NCBI RefSeq assembly: GCF_900167535.1 | Contig: NZ_FUYE01000005.1 | Coordinates: forward strand, 329,702 to 393,701 | Source: Prosthecobacter debontii | GTDB lineage: Bacteria; Verrucomicrobiota; Verrucomicrobiia; Verrucomicrobiales; Verrucomicrobiaceae | Length of the DNA stretch: 64,000 nucleotides | Direction of reading: 5' to 3' | Part shown: positions 26,585 through 34,945 of the stretch, in pieces | Layout: every line of letters starts with the position of its first letter | How positions within the stretch are numbered: position 1 is the first letter of the stretch | Made by a program: the position numbers and the translations under genes | Notes under the pieces: generated by a model | Told to the model about the DNA's origin: nothing | Databases searched by the model: none | Seen by the model: only the letters and a program-made list of their open reading frames with translations

Positions 26585-26610
26585 ATTCGGGAGGGCAAGG
26601 GGAGCTGTCT

Positions 26611-27378
26611 TCAACTCCCCAGATACACACGGGTCGTGTAAGCGAAGGTGACGGTCCCATTCGCCTGATGGGTGTCAAAGAGCTCTCGTAGAGCGGTCAA
26701 CATGGCCGGATAGTGAGGATGCCCAGCCTCCGGCGCATACGATGAGGAAAGCAAGCGCCCTCGGAGGCCATCGAAATCGAAGATTTGCGCATTGGCAAAC
26801 TCGTGCGTGGAATACCCCTCCGGGAAAAATTGCGCCAAGCGGGCATCATCGATGTTCTCGTGCCGGACACGGGCGTAGTCAGTGCCGTAGGTGAGCAGGA
26901 GTTGCTCATAGGCACGGAGAAAGGGCGTGGTGTCCAGCTCGCGCTTGTTCCAGATAAGGGCGATATGTCCTTGAGGGGAGAGGATGCGGGGAAATTCCTG
27001 CCGAGTCTCTGGGGTATCAAACCAATGAAAGGCTTGGGCGGCGGTGATGAGGTCCACAGTGTGATCCTCCAGAGTCGTGGCCTGCGCGGGGGCACCGATG
27101 CTGATGAAGCGCGGGTTTCTTCCGAGCAATCGCTCGGCAGCAGCTCGCATGTCAGCATTGGGCTCCACACCGAAGACGGTGCAGCCAGCAGCAAGCAGCA
27201 TCTGGGTGAAGATGCCCGTGCCGGAGCCGATGTCGGCCACGCGGCTGGACCGATCTAGGGAGGCTTCGCTTAGGAGCAGTTGAATCACCTGCGGTGGATA
27301 GCTGGGGCGGTAGCGGATGTAATTTTCCACTCGGCTGGAGAACCGAGATTCGGGGCTGGGAGAGGGGCTAGTGACCAT
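26611..27378 (-). CDS. Class I SAM-dependent methyltransferase
   Basis: A 255-residue methyltransferase. Motif I is VADIGSGTGIFTQMLL near residue 47, followed by VFGVEPNADM at the acidic loop and AAQAFHWFD near 115, a signature of the UbiE/YcgJ-like group. The substrate is not predictable. It converges with the PotD-like gene and diverges from fabV, with about 115 bases to the fabV start. Confidence 0.8.
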   Translation of the reverse strand: MVTSPSPSPESRFSSRVENYIRYRPSYPPQVIQLLLSEASLDRSSRVADIGSGTGIFTQMLLAAGCTVFGVEPNADMRAAAERLLGRNPRFISIGAPAQATTLEDHTVDLITAAQAFHWFDTPETRQEFPRILSPQGHIALIWNKRELDTTPFLRAYEQLLLTYGTDYARVRHENIDDARLAQFFPEGYSTHEFANAQIFDFDGLRGRLLSSSYAPEAGHPHYPAMLTALRELFDTHQANGTVTFAYTTRVYLGS

Positions 27379-27493
27379 AAAATCTAGAAAAGAGGGGTGG
27401 TGATGGCGAGGGAATAGATGCGTGGGATGGGCGAATTGAGCGAATGAAATCAGTTGCCAGCGGCCCCACCCACATTACCGCATGAGACCGACT

Positions 27494-28684
27494 ATGATCG
27501 TAGCACCCAAGATCCGAGGATTCATCTGCACCACTGCCCACCCTGAAGGCTGCGCCAAGCACGTGGCAGAACAAATCGCCGTGGTGAAAAGCCGTGGCCT
27601 CATCCCCAATGGCCCAAAGAAGGTCTTGGTCATCGGTTCCTCCACCGGTTACGGCCTCTCCTCTCGTATTGCCGCCGCTTTCGGCGCTGGCGCTTCGACG
27701 ATGGGCGTGTTCTTTGAGCGTGCTGGTGAGGAAGACCGCACCGCCACAGCAGGCTGGTATAACACCGCTGCTTTTGAAAAAGCCGCTCAGGCGGAGGGGC
27801 TGTATGCCCGTTCCTTCAATGGCGATGCTTTCTCCGATGCAGTGAAGGCGGAAGTGATCGAAGCGATCAAGGCTGACCTGGGCCAAGTGGATTGCGTGAT
27901 CTACAGCTTGGCGTCCCCACGCCGCACCGATCCGAAAACCGGCGAAGTTTATAAATCTGTGCTCAAGCCGATCGGCGAGACCTACACGAACAAAAACCTC
28001 AACACCACCACGGGTGTGGTCAACGAGGTGTCCATCGAGCCTGCTCAAGGCGATGACATCCCGCAGACCGTCGCCGTGATGGGTGGGGAGGACTGGGAAA
28101 TGTGGATGGATGCCCTGCAGGCGGCCAATGTGCTGGCCCCAGGTGTGCAGACGGTCTCCTACTCCTACATCGGGCCTGAAGTGACTTGGCCGATCTATAA
28201 GAACGGCACCATTGGCAAGGCTAAGGAAGACCTGGAGCGTGTGCAGCGGGCCCTGGATGCCAAGCTGGCTCCGCTGAATGGCAAAGCCTGGGTGTCTGTG
28301 AACAAGGCTCTGGTGACCCAAGCCAGCTCCGCCATCCCTGTGGTGCCCCTTTACATCTCCCTCCTTTACAAGGTGATGAAGGCTCAGGGCACGCACGAGG
28401 ACACCATTGAGCAGATGGATCGCCTTTTCCGCGACCGCCTCTACAATGGCAATCCGCAGCCCGATGAAGCCGGTCGTATCCGCGTGGATGACTGGGAAAT
28501 GGAAGCCGGTGTGCAATCCCTGGTGGGCCAGCGCTGGACGGAAGTGAATACCGACAATCTCAGCGAATACGGTGACTTTGCCGGCTATCAAGCCAGCTTC
28601 CTGCGCCTCTTCGGCTTCGGTCTGGAAGGCGTTGATTACGCTGCTGATACCAACCCTGTCGTGGCGATCCCTTCCTTGGGTTAA
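27494..28684 (+). CDS. fabV: Trans-2-enoyl-ACP/CoA reductase FabV
   Basis: A 396-residue NADH-dependent enoyl reductase of the FabV/TER family, completing each fatty-acid elongation cycle. The N-terminus MIVAPKIRGFICTTAHPEGC and cofactor loop VLVIGSSTGYGLSSRIAAAFG are characteristic. With the ATG at 27494 the catalytic Tyr-x8-Lys pair falls at Y235 and K244, the positions known for this family, which supports that start over the ATG 12 bases upstream. It appears monocistronic and ends in a strong terminator. Confidence 0.95.
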   Translation: MIVAPKIRGFICTTAHPEGCAKHVAEQIAVVKSRGLIPNGPKKVLVIGSSTGYGLSSRIAAAFGAGASTMGVFFERAGEEDRTATAGWYNTAAFEKAAQAEGLYARSFNGDAFSDAVKAEVIEAIKADLGQVDCVIYSLASPRRTDPKTGEVYKSVLKPIGETYTNKNLNTTTGVVNEVSIEPAQGDDIPQTVAVMGGEDWEMWMDALQAANVLAPGVQTVSYSYIGPEVTWPIYKNGTIGKAKEDLERVQRALDAKLAPLNGKAWVSVNKALVTQASSAIPVVPLYISLLYKVMKAQGTHEDTIEQMDRLFRDRLYNGNPQPDEAGRIRVDDWEMEAGVQSLVGQRWTEVNTDNLSEYGDFAGYQASFLRLFGFGLEGVDYAADTNPVVAIPSLG

Positions 28685-28705
28685 TCGTTGCCCTCACTGA
28701 TTTGA

Positions 28706-28747
28706 CCCCAAGCTTGAGCGTTGTCTCGAGCTTGGGGTTTTGTTTTT
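28706..28747 (+). terminator. Intrinsic terminator after fabV
   Basis: CCCCAAGCTTGAG and CTCGAGCTTGGGG arms (one G-T pair) with an 8-base loop, then TTTTGTTTTT. It starts 21 bases after the fabV stop and may also serve the convergent gene at 28753. Confidence 0.88.
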
Positions 28748-28752
28748 GGGCA

Positions 28753-29334
28753 CTACGGATCAAATGCAGCTTCGGTTAAAGCGTCATCATTCCTCCTCAT
28801 CTCCCGTTTTTCATCTTCGGACAAGGTCGTGTGGGAACTCGTTACGAGTGGAAACTTCATGGGCTTTTCTGCATATCGGATTAGTCGTTTGAACCCGTCC
28901 ATGGGGATGTCAGCGACGGAGGATTTGAAATGGAGTTGGGCGGCTTTCTCCAAACCTGCGGCACAGTCGGAATGTCCGTGCTTGATCCTGAAGGGCACAT
29001 GTCGAGCTAGGGTCTTTGCATACGCTTCGGGAGCGAGGCGGAAGTGAAAGCTCAGAAGTGCAATCGCCTGATAGCGGGGGAGTTGACGCAGGATATGCGT
29101 CTGGGGCAGTTCTTCATAACGGCGGGCCGCACAAAAGAGCGGCCACGGGCTTAACTTGAGAAACTCTATCTGAGTATCCGTCATCACAGGACTCGGTGGT
29201 GTCCTGCGTAAGAGCGAAATGTGTAAGCCAGCAACGGTTAAAATGAGCCCGAGAACGATCAGCCCGATGCTTATAAGAAGGCGGCGCCCGAAACGTTCCA
29301 GCTTCCAGGTGGGGGTGACTTTGGGACGAATCAT
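28753..29334 (-). CDS. Hypothetical single-pass membrane protein
   Basis: A 193-residue protein that I do not recognise. A basic N-terminus (KVTPTWKLERFGRRLL) precedes one membrane helix at about residues 20-42, then a polar, helical domain of about 150 residues. The helix follows Arg-rich residues, so the domain probably lies outside the cytoplasm. Its tail is acidic and Arg rich. It converges on fabV and shares its terminator. Confidence 0.6.
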   Translation of the reverse strand: MIRPKVTPTWKLERFGRRLLISIGLIVLGLILTVAGLHISLLRRTPPSPVMTDTQIEFLKLSPWPLFCAARRYEELPQTHILRQLPRYQAIALLSFHFRLAPEAYAKTLARHVPFRIKHGHSDCAAGLEKAAQLHFKSSVADIPMDGFKRLIRYAEKPMKFPLVTSSHTTLSEDEKREMRRNDDALTEAAFDP

Positions 29335-29431
29335 CTAACGAGCAGATAGCTCGAAAATCTAAAAAGAGCAATGTCCTGCAAAGACTTCTGGGTGCCTTGA
29401 TTAGAGAGACTTAGCGTTACTCACCCCCGGT

Positions 29432-30256
29432 TTAGTCTCTTGTACTGCCGTATCTTCCAATCACGGGATATCCATCGATCAGGGTTCCTCCCGGGTGGCC
29501 CAAAGCAAAACTATGATTTCGATGGGCAGGTTTCGGGCCGACTTTGAAGTTGGCAGCACTCCGGCTTTCCTGTCTCCAGTCGCACCCATCAATCCGAACG
29601 ATTAGACTGCACAAGAGTCCCTGATACCTCTCGGGGCCACTGACGACAGGACCGCATAGCCCGTAGAAGAGCTGTCCGTCTTGAAGCCACTGTGTGACCT
29701 GGAGAATAAACGGGGTGAGGTCGTTGAGGTAGGTGGTCGATTGGTCGGATGTCTTGATCCAAATCTCGTCGGCGGGGGTGACTTCAATCAGGCCACCGAT
29801 GTCAGCTAGGGCTCTGTGCCGCGAAGCCGCCGGGGGGATCCTTTTCCCCATACTCACACGCACTTCGACGTCATAGCCGAGGCTAGCATAGAACGCTTGG
29901 ACGCTTTCGTTACCTTCTTGGATCTGGAGATTGATCTTCAAGCAACCGCGCTGGATCAAGGCCTTCTCGGCGGCGAGAACAAGCTCGGTGCCGAGACGAC
30001 GATGTCGATGCTCAGGAGCGACCGCGAGCGAATAAAGCCAGCCGCGATGGCCGTCGTAGCCGGCCATGATGCTGCCAATGACCTGGCCTTCACAGGTGGC
30101 CGCGAAGAACAAGCCATCGTTGAGCGCTAGCTTCTGGTCGATGACGAGATTGGGCTCGTTGTGGGCGCTCTGATAACCCAAAACGGACTGCCATAGGCGA
30201 ATGATACCTTCTCGATGGAGGGTGGGATCAAACCGGTGGATGGTGGTCGCACTCAT
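29432..30256 (-). CDS. GNAT acetyltransferase with C-terminal extension
   Basis: A 274-residue protein. Residues 1-140 form a GNAT domain: GLFFAATCEGQVIGSIMAGYDGHRGWLYSLAVAPEHRHRRLGTELV gives strands 2-4 and the acetyl-CoA loop (R-R-L-G-T), and QAFYASLGYD is motif B. It resembles the small YpeA-type enzymes. About 130 further residues after the usual end form an unrecognised region rich in Trp, Gly and polar residues. The substrate is unknown; the extension could be substrate-recognising. Confidence 0.7.
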   Translation of the reverse strand: MSATTIHRFDPTLHREGIIRLWQSVLGYQSAHNEPNLVIDQKLALNDGLFFAATCEGQVIGSIMAGYDGHRGWLYSLAVAPEHRHRRLGTELVLAAEKALIQRGCLKINLQIQEGNESVQAFYASLGYDVEVRVSMGKRIPPAASRHRALADIGGLIEVTPADEIWIKTSDQSTTYLNDLTPFILQVTQWLQDGQLFYGLCGPVVSGPERYQGLLCSLIVRIDGCDWRQESRSAANFKVGPKPAHRNHSFALGHPGGTLIDGYPVIGRYGSTRD

Positions 30257-30418
30257 GGCTTAGCCGAATCGATAGGATTGAATTGGGTATTGTAGAAGAT
30301 GGGTGCAAGGCTATGCCGCCGTAGCTAGCCGTAAGGAGTCGGGACACTGCATTGATGCCTACCGTAATGAGCAAAAGCGCGGTTAGCATTTAAAATACTC
30401 TAGCTTCTACAAGCAGAA

Positions 30419-30453
30419 AACCTGGAGTTCCTAGGGTGTGGAACATCCAGGTT
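30419..30453 (-). terminator. Terminator of the leftward dehydrogenase/cytochrome gene
   Basis: On the minus strand AACCTGGA and TCCAGGTT arms with inner GTTCC/GGAAC pairing, interrupted by one bulged base, are followed by TTTTCTGCTT. It lies 56 bases beyond the stop at 30509. Confidence 0.7.
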
Positions 30454-30508
30454 TACCTGGGATGGAGTGTCGGACGCTTCAGGTCAGATTATCGATGACT
30501 CAGCATCT

Positions 30509-33500
30509 TTATTTTTTAAACATCGCGTTGCCAGAGTCGCCGCCACTGAGCACATAGGCGAGGAGATCGAGGATTTCCTCCTTCTTCAGCATGGCCAGCA
30601 GCATCGGCGGCATAGGAGACACCTTGCTGAGTTCAATGCTTTTCACCTCTTTACGATCCACATTCACGCGCTGATTCGGATCGCTGGCATCGGTGTTGAG
30701 AGTAACGCCATCGCCGCTGAGATTCACCACCACGCCGGTGAGGATCTCTCCATTATTTTTGGTCACCAAGATCGGAGCGAACTGCTCATTGATTTCCTTG
30801 CTCGGATTGATGATCTGATCCAGCAGATCATGCGGGCTGTAGCGACCTCCAGAACCCGTCAAATCCGGGCCCGTCATCCCTCCGGCATTGCCAAAACGGT
30901 GGCAGGCGAAGCAACCTGCCGCACCGAACATCTTACGACCATTGTCGAAGCTGCGTCCGGTCATGCCGGTTTCAGCCGCTTTGCTCAATTCGTCCAGCGT
31001 CCACATCGTCGGTGTGCGCCCCAGGAACATGGCACCGACGTTTTCAATCGCCGACTTACGCTCGGGTTTCTTCGCGATCAGCTCCGCATGCTCGGTTTTC
31101 TCCGCCTCCGTGAAGGTGGCAAGGCTATCATTGCGGATGAACTCGATGAATTTGTCAAAGCTCGCTCCTCCTTTGTAATTGGCAGCTTTCAAGAACCACT
31201 CCAACTGAACCTTCCGCAGTTCTGGTGTCCAGCCGGCCTTCAGCATGCGCAGGCTGCGAGCATATTCCATCTGCGGCTCTTGGCTTTCAGCCTGAGCAAT
31301 GAGAGCCATGCCTTTAGCCGCTGCATGAGGTGCCTGAAGATAGCAAAGAGTCTCACACAGCAGCCAGTTCAACTCAAAGTTAGGTGCAGGGAAAGCGGGA
31401 TCGAGTTTAGCGATTAGAGCCTGGACGGTCGCGTCGTCTGGATTGCCAAATCGGTGAAGCACGATCTGAGTCACCCGAACGTAGGTGAGACGCTGATCAG
31501 GAGTCAGCTTGGCCCAGTCGAGCTTCAGCAGGGCAGCCAGCAGAGCATCACGCATCGTGGCATCCACGGAGGCATTTTCGGCACGGTGACTTGGGCAGAG
31601 GCCCGTCAGACGAGCCAGGGCTAACAGAGCTTCGAGCTGACGCCCTGCATCCGTTTCTTCCAACGCTTTGTCCTTCCACTTAGCCACAGGTTGATGCTCG
31701 ATCGCCACTCGGGCTGCGCTGCGGATGAAGCGATCGGCGTGGTTCAAATGCGGCCAAGCAAAATCAACGGCTTTAGGATCCGATTTGCCATGGAAAGCCT
31801 CTAGTTCATGACGCAGTTCACGTTCATTGGAAACCATCGCAGCTCTAACGACAGGGCTGGTGTCTTCAGTCCCCACATAGGTGACTCGATAAAGACCCGA
31901 TTGCACGCGTCGCCCCCCAATCGCGAAATACAGGGCTCCATCTTGTGGATTCACCACCATATCCGTCAGAGGCAGTGGAGCCCCTGTGATGAAGTCCTCC
32001 TTCGTGGCTTTATAGCTGGCGCCATCCGGCTGGAGATGCACGGCATAGAGTTTCCCCCAGCTCCAGTCCATGATGTAAAAAGCCTCTTGGTATTTGGCGG
32101 GAAACTTCGCCCCGTATCCAAAGGCCACGCCCGTAGGAGAACCGGGGCCGATATTCAAAGTGGCAGGAAGGCTATCCGCATAAAACTCGGGATACTTACC
32201 CGCACCGTTACGCCAACCATACTCACCGCCGCTGACGACATGATTCACGCGAGTCGGGCGATACCACGGGGTATTAAAATCATACTCCATGTCCGCATCG
32301 TAGGTGAAGAGTTCACCATCCTGATTGAAGGCCCCGTCATAGATGTTGCGGAAGCCTGAGGCGAAGATTTCGAAGGTTTGACCATCGGGTGTGACACGAT
32401 AGACGATGCCACCGGGAGCTAAGACGTGGCGATTGTGCCCACGGCCATCTGGCATGCGTGGAAGCAAATGATCATCACCCCAGACTTTGCGCACCGGAGA
32501 TGTATCCGGGGTGCCCGCTTCAGGACCTTCGGCCAGCACCGCGTTGTTCCCAGTGATTAAGAAGAGTGACTTGCCATCGGGAGATGGCACCACGGCGTGT
32601 ACGCCGTGATCGCTCTTGGAATCAAACGCGCGTAACAACTCCACCTTGTCGAGCAGATCGTCCGCATTCGTGTCGCTGATGCGGTAGAGACCGCTCTGCA
32701 TCTTTTGCTCGTAGTCATTCACACCGGCATACAGGGCTCCGAAGGCAAAGACCATGCCGTTGATCGCCCGCACGTTGACCGGCACTTTAACAATGTCCTG
32801 CTCCTTCAAGGGCTGACCTGCAGCCGGAGGGGAAAACCGGTAAAGATCGCCATACTGATCGCTGGCGTAGATGCGGCCTTTATCATCCGCACACAGGGCC
32901 ACCCAGGAGCCCTGCTCACCCCCTGGAACCGAGTAGAGCAATTCCACCTTAAAGTCTTTGGGCGCTTTAATACGGTCCACGGGTGTCGCCTTATTCTCTC
33001 CAATGGCGGGTCCCACTGAATCGGGTCGCTTCGCTTTCGCGGCGGCTTTGGCCTTGGCTGGAGTTCCCTTCGCAGGAGCGGGTTTCCCCTTCGCTGCTTT
33101 GGGTCCTGCAGGTGCCTTCTTAGCAGGGGCAGGTTTCTCGATCTTCTGCGCATCGTTAGGAATGTCGGTTTTCGCAAACGGGATTAAGCCTCCCTCGGGC
33201 AGCTCTTTGAACATCACCTCCTTGATCTGCACCCTCATTGCTGGGCCCCGGTGGATCTGGAACGCCAGCAAACCCGAAAGCGCCATGGCCTTAGGCTCAT
33301 GATCCACCAGATCAATCGTCACCTTGCCATTCAGTTTGTGGATCAGATGATTTCCTTGAGCGATGACGGTGTATTCATTCCACTCCGCCACATCCGCCGC
33401 CACCGGATCACGCTCCGCCACCAGCCACTTGCCGCCTTGTTCATCGATGACCACGCTCTGACCGTTTTGGCAGATGATGCCACGCCCGCGCTCCTCATAC

Positions 33501-33871
33501 ACCATGGCATTGTTAGGCGCGGCTGGGTGGATATCGCACTGATACCCCCCAATGGACCATTTGCCGACTTCTGGCAGCGCTTTGCTCCGGTATTGAATGC
33601 CTGTGTTATTGCCGGTGACCTTGGCCTTGATCCGCAACTCAAAGTTTTTCACTTCGCCTCCACGCCAGACCAGGAACTGATTGTAGCTAAGCTGCTCAGG
33701 ACCGGTCGTCTCACCGGTGATGCATCCCTCTTCCACCCTCCAGAGTTCGGGATTTCCATCCCATCCTGAGAGGTCTTTTCCATTGAAGAGAGAACGAAAA
33801 CCCTCCTCAGCCTGCGCGGCGGTGAGCCAGGCAGTCGAAAGGAGGGTGGCGAATAACAAAGTGAATTTCAT
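30509..33871 (-). CDS. Exported DUF1080 / membrane-bound-dehydrogenase / haem-binding protein
   Basis: A 1120-residue secreted protein typical of Planctomycetota and Verrucomicrobiota. The signal peptide MKFTLLFATLLSTAWLTAAQA sets the start at 33871. Residues 25-230 form a DUF1080/3-keto-disaccharide hydrolase-type lectin fold (FRSLFNGKDLSGWDG). A Lys/Ala/Pro-rich linker follows at about 245-290. Residues 300-680 are a beta-propeller dehydrogenase domain, then helical repeats. A C-terminal haem domain has C987-F-A-C-H, and its later segment GDGVTL...VNVDRKEVKSIELS is typical of TIGR02603. It probably oxidises sugars or alcohols outside the cell and passes electrons to a c-type haem. A motif upstream is shared with the PSD1 gene at 43295. 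Confidence 0.88.
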   Translation of the reverse strand: MKFTLLFATLLSTAWLTAAQAEEGFRSLFNGKDLSGWDGNPELWRVEEGCITGETTGPEQLSYNQFLVWRGGEVKNFELRIKAKVTGNNTGIQYRSKALPEVGKWSIGGYQCDIHPAAPNNAMVYEERGRGIICQNGQSVVIDEQGGKWLVAERDPVAADVAEWNEYTVIAQGNHLIHKLNGKVTIDLVDHEPKAMALSGLLAFQIHRGPAMRVQIKEVMFKELPEGGLIPFAKTDIPNDAQKIEKPAPAKKAPAGPKAAKGKPAPAKGTPAKAKAAAKAKRPDSVGPAIGENKATPVDRIKAPKDFKVELLYSVPGGEQGSWVALCADDKGRIYASDQYGDLYRFSPPAAGQPLKEQDIVKVPVNVRAINGMVFAFGALYAGVNDYEQKMQSGLYRISDTNADDLLDKVELLRAFDSKSDHGVHAVVPSPDGKSLFLITGNNAVLAEGPEAGTPDTSPVRKVWGDDHLLPRMPDGRGHNRHVLAPGGIVYRVTPDGQTFEIFASGFRNIYDGAFNQDGELFTYDADMEYDFNTPWYRPTRVNHVVSGGEYGWRNGAGKYPEFYADSLPATLNIGPGSPTGVAFGYGAKFPAKYQEAFYIMDWSWGKLYAVHLQPDGASYKATKEDFITGAPLPLTDMVVNPQDGALYFAIGGRRVQSGLYRVTYVGTEDTSPVVRAAMVSNERELRHELEAFHGKSDPKAVDFAWPHLNHADRFIRSAARVAIEHQPVAKWKDKALEETDAGRQLEALLALARLTGLCPSHRAENASVDATMRDALLAALLKLDWAKLTPDQRLTYVRVTQIVLHRFGNPDDATVQALIAKLDPAFPAPNFELNWLLCETLCYLQAPHAAAKGMALIAQAESQEPQMEYARSLRMLKAGWTPELRKVQLEWFLKAANYKGGASFDKFIEFIRNDSLATFTEAEKTEHAELIAKKPERKSAIENVGAMFLGRTPTMWTLDELSKAAETGMTGRSFDNGRKMFGAAGCFACHRFGNAGGMTGPDLTGSGGRYSPHDLLDQIINPSKEINEQFAPILVTKNNGEILTGVVVNLSGDGVTLNTDASDPNQRVNVDRKEVKSIELSKVSPMPPMLLAMLKKEEILDLLAYVLSGGDSGNAMFKK

Positions 33872-33940
33872 GGCGAATCCGGGTGGTCGAGTCGGGGGGG
33901 GCACGCAGCCGAAACTGCGAGCACATGAAAACGCGTTTCT

Positions 33941-33988
33941 TTCACGAAATAAGACAGCAAAAGATGTGTCGGATCTCGCAATCGATCA
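33941..33988 (-). promoter_or_regulatory. Conserved upstream motif, copy A (sigma54-like)
   Basis: Read leftward, GATTGC, then ATCCGACACA, two bases, TTTTGCTG and ATTT. The same string in the same order and spacing precedes the PSD1 gene (43163-43212). CGACAC-N5-TTGCT resembles the sigma54 consensus TGGCAC-N5-TTGCW, with A for G at one key base. It lies about 70-120 bases upstream of the start codon at 33871. Confidence 0.6.
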
Positions 33989-34013
33989 TTCGAAGGCCCC
34001 AGAAGCCCAAGTG

Positions 34014-34035
34014 ATGCGGCCACTCCTGGCCGCAA
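34014..34035 (+). repeat. REP-like hairpin, copy 1
   Basis: TGCGGCCA, loop CTCC, TGGCCGCA: a perfect 8-base stem. A near-copy in inverted orientation is at 34141-34162, differing by a compensated base pair. Confidence 0.6.
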
Positions 34036-34140
34036 TCGAAGGCCAAGAGACCCCCTTCACGCGCTCCACGCCGAAGGCCTCCAAGACTCTTTCCTTAGAG
34101 ACGTTTCCTCAACCGACACCTCGCTCGGACTTCAACGCCC

Positions 34141-34162
34141 ATGCGGGCAGGAGTGCCCGCAT
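34141..34162 (-). repeat. REP-like hairpin, copy 2
   Basis: On the minus strand ATGCGGGCA, loop CTCC, TGCCCGCAT: a perfect 9-base stem. One pair is G-C where copy 1 has C-G. It lies downstream of the leftward nitroreductase gene and could also end its transcript, though no T-run follows. Confidence 0.6.
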
Positions 34163-34244
34163 CACTTTTCGGCAGGCACGCAGGGGATTTGACCCCTCTA
34201 ACATCACCGCCAAGCGACATCTCAACCTAACCAACAACGTATCT

Positions 34245-34889
34245 TCAACGATGCACGATGACATCTGCTGCCGTGAAGCGCACCTTCGGCAGCACCGCGT
34301 AGCGATCATCTTCGTGGCGGTACCCTGCCGGGCACAACACCGCAGCCGTCAAACCCTGGGCGGAAAGCCCCAACACTTCATCGAACTTCTCGGGCACAAA
34401 TCCCTCCATCGGACAGGTATCGATGCCGAGCATGGCGGCGGCGAGCATGAACTGACCGAGGGCGATGTAGGCCTGTAACTTCGCCCACTGTTGCAACTCG
34501 CCCTTAGCCTCCAGGCCCTCACGAAATCCAGCGACCATTTTACGGAATCCCATCAGCGCGTCAGCTGTCCCTCCACGCACTTCCGTCATGCGCAGGATGT
34601 TAGCATCAATGTGAGCTTCCGACATCGCGGTAGGCACGGCCATCACAACCAAGTGCGAGGCATCTGCGACCTGCCTCTGCCGCCAAGCGTGAGGCACAAG
34701 TTGCTCCCGCAATTCAGGGTCCTGAATGACGAGGAACTTCCAAGGCTGCATGCCGAAACTGGAAGGCGTGAGCACCAGAGATTCCTCCAAGGCAGCCCAA
34801 GTCTCCGCAGGGATCTTTTTGGAGGGGTCAAAAACCTTGCACGCATAGCGCCAATTCAAAGCCGAGATCAGATCAGAGGGAGTGGTCAT
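34245..34889 (-). CDS. Nitroreductase-family NAD(P)H oxidoreductase
   Basis: A 214-residue flavoenzyme of the NfsB/YfkO-like nitroreductase family. RYACKVFDPSKKIP at residues 14-27 binds FMN phosphate, LTPSSFGMQPWKFLVIQD at 40-57 is the conserved flavin/dimer segment, and a late Gly-rich GLSAQGLTAAVLCPAGYRHEDDRY matches the C-terminal motif. It reduces nitro-compounds or quinones using FMN. It is probably transcribed alone or with the radical SAM gene 57 bases upstream. Confidence 0.88.
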   Translation of the reverse strand: MTTPSDLISALNWRYACKVFDPSKKIPAETWAALEESLVLTPSSFGMQPWKFLVIQDPELREQLVPHAWRQRQVADASHLVVMAVPTAMSEAHIDANILRMTEVRGGTADALMGFRKMVAGFREGLEAKGELQQWAKLQAYIALGQFMLAAAMLGIDTCPMEGFVPEKFDEVLGLSAQGLTAAVLCPAGYRHEDDRYAVLPKVRFTAADVIVHR

Positions 34890-34945
34890 GGATAATATCA
34901 GGTCAATCCTATGTCAGAGGTCAATGGAGCAATCCATTGAGCCGT

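Larger units (their letters stand above)
33872..34244. other. 373-base intergenic region
   Basis: No gene is supported here. It holds the conserved promoter-like motif for the leftward gene (33941-33988) and two near-identical hairpins in opposite orientation (34014-34035 and 34141-34162). Open frames are short and unlike proteins. Confidence 0.7.

Noticed and set aside
27368..28591. Leftward open frame of about 407 codons
   Set aside because: It is antisense to fabV, which has exact family motifs. It is a byproduct of GC-rich codon use.
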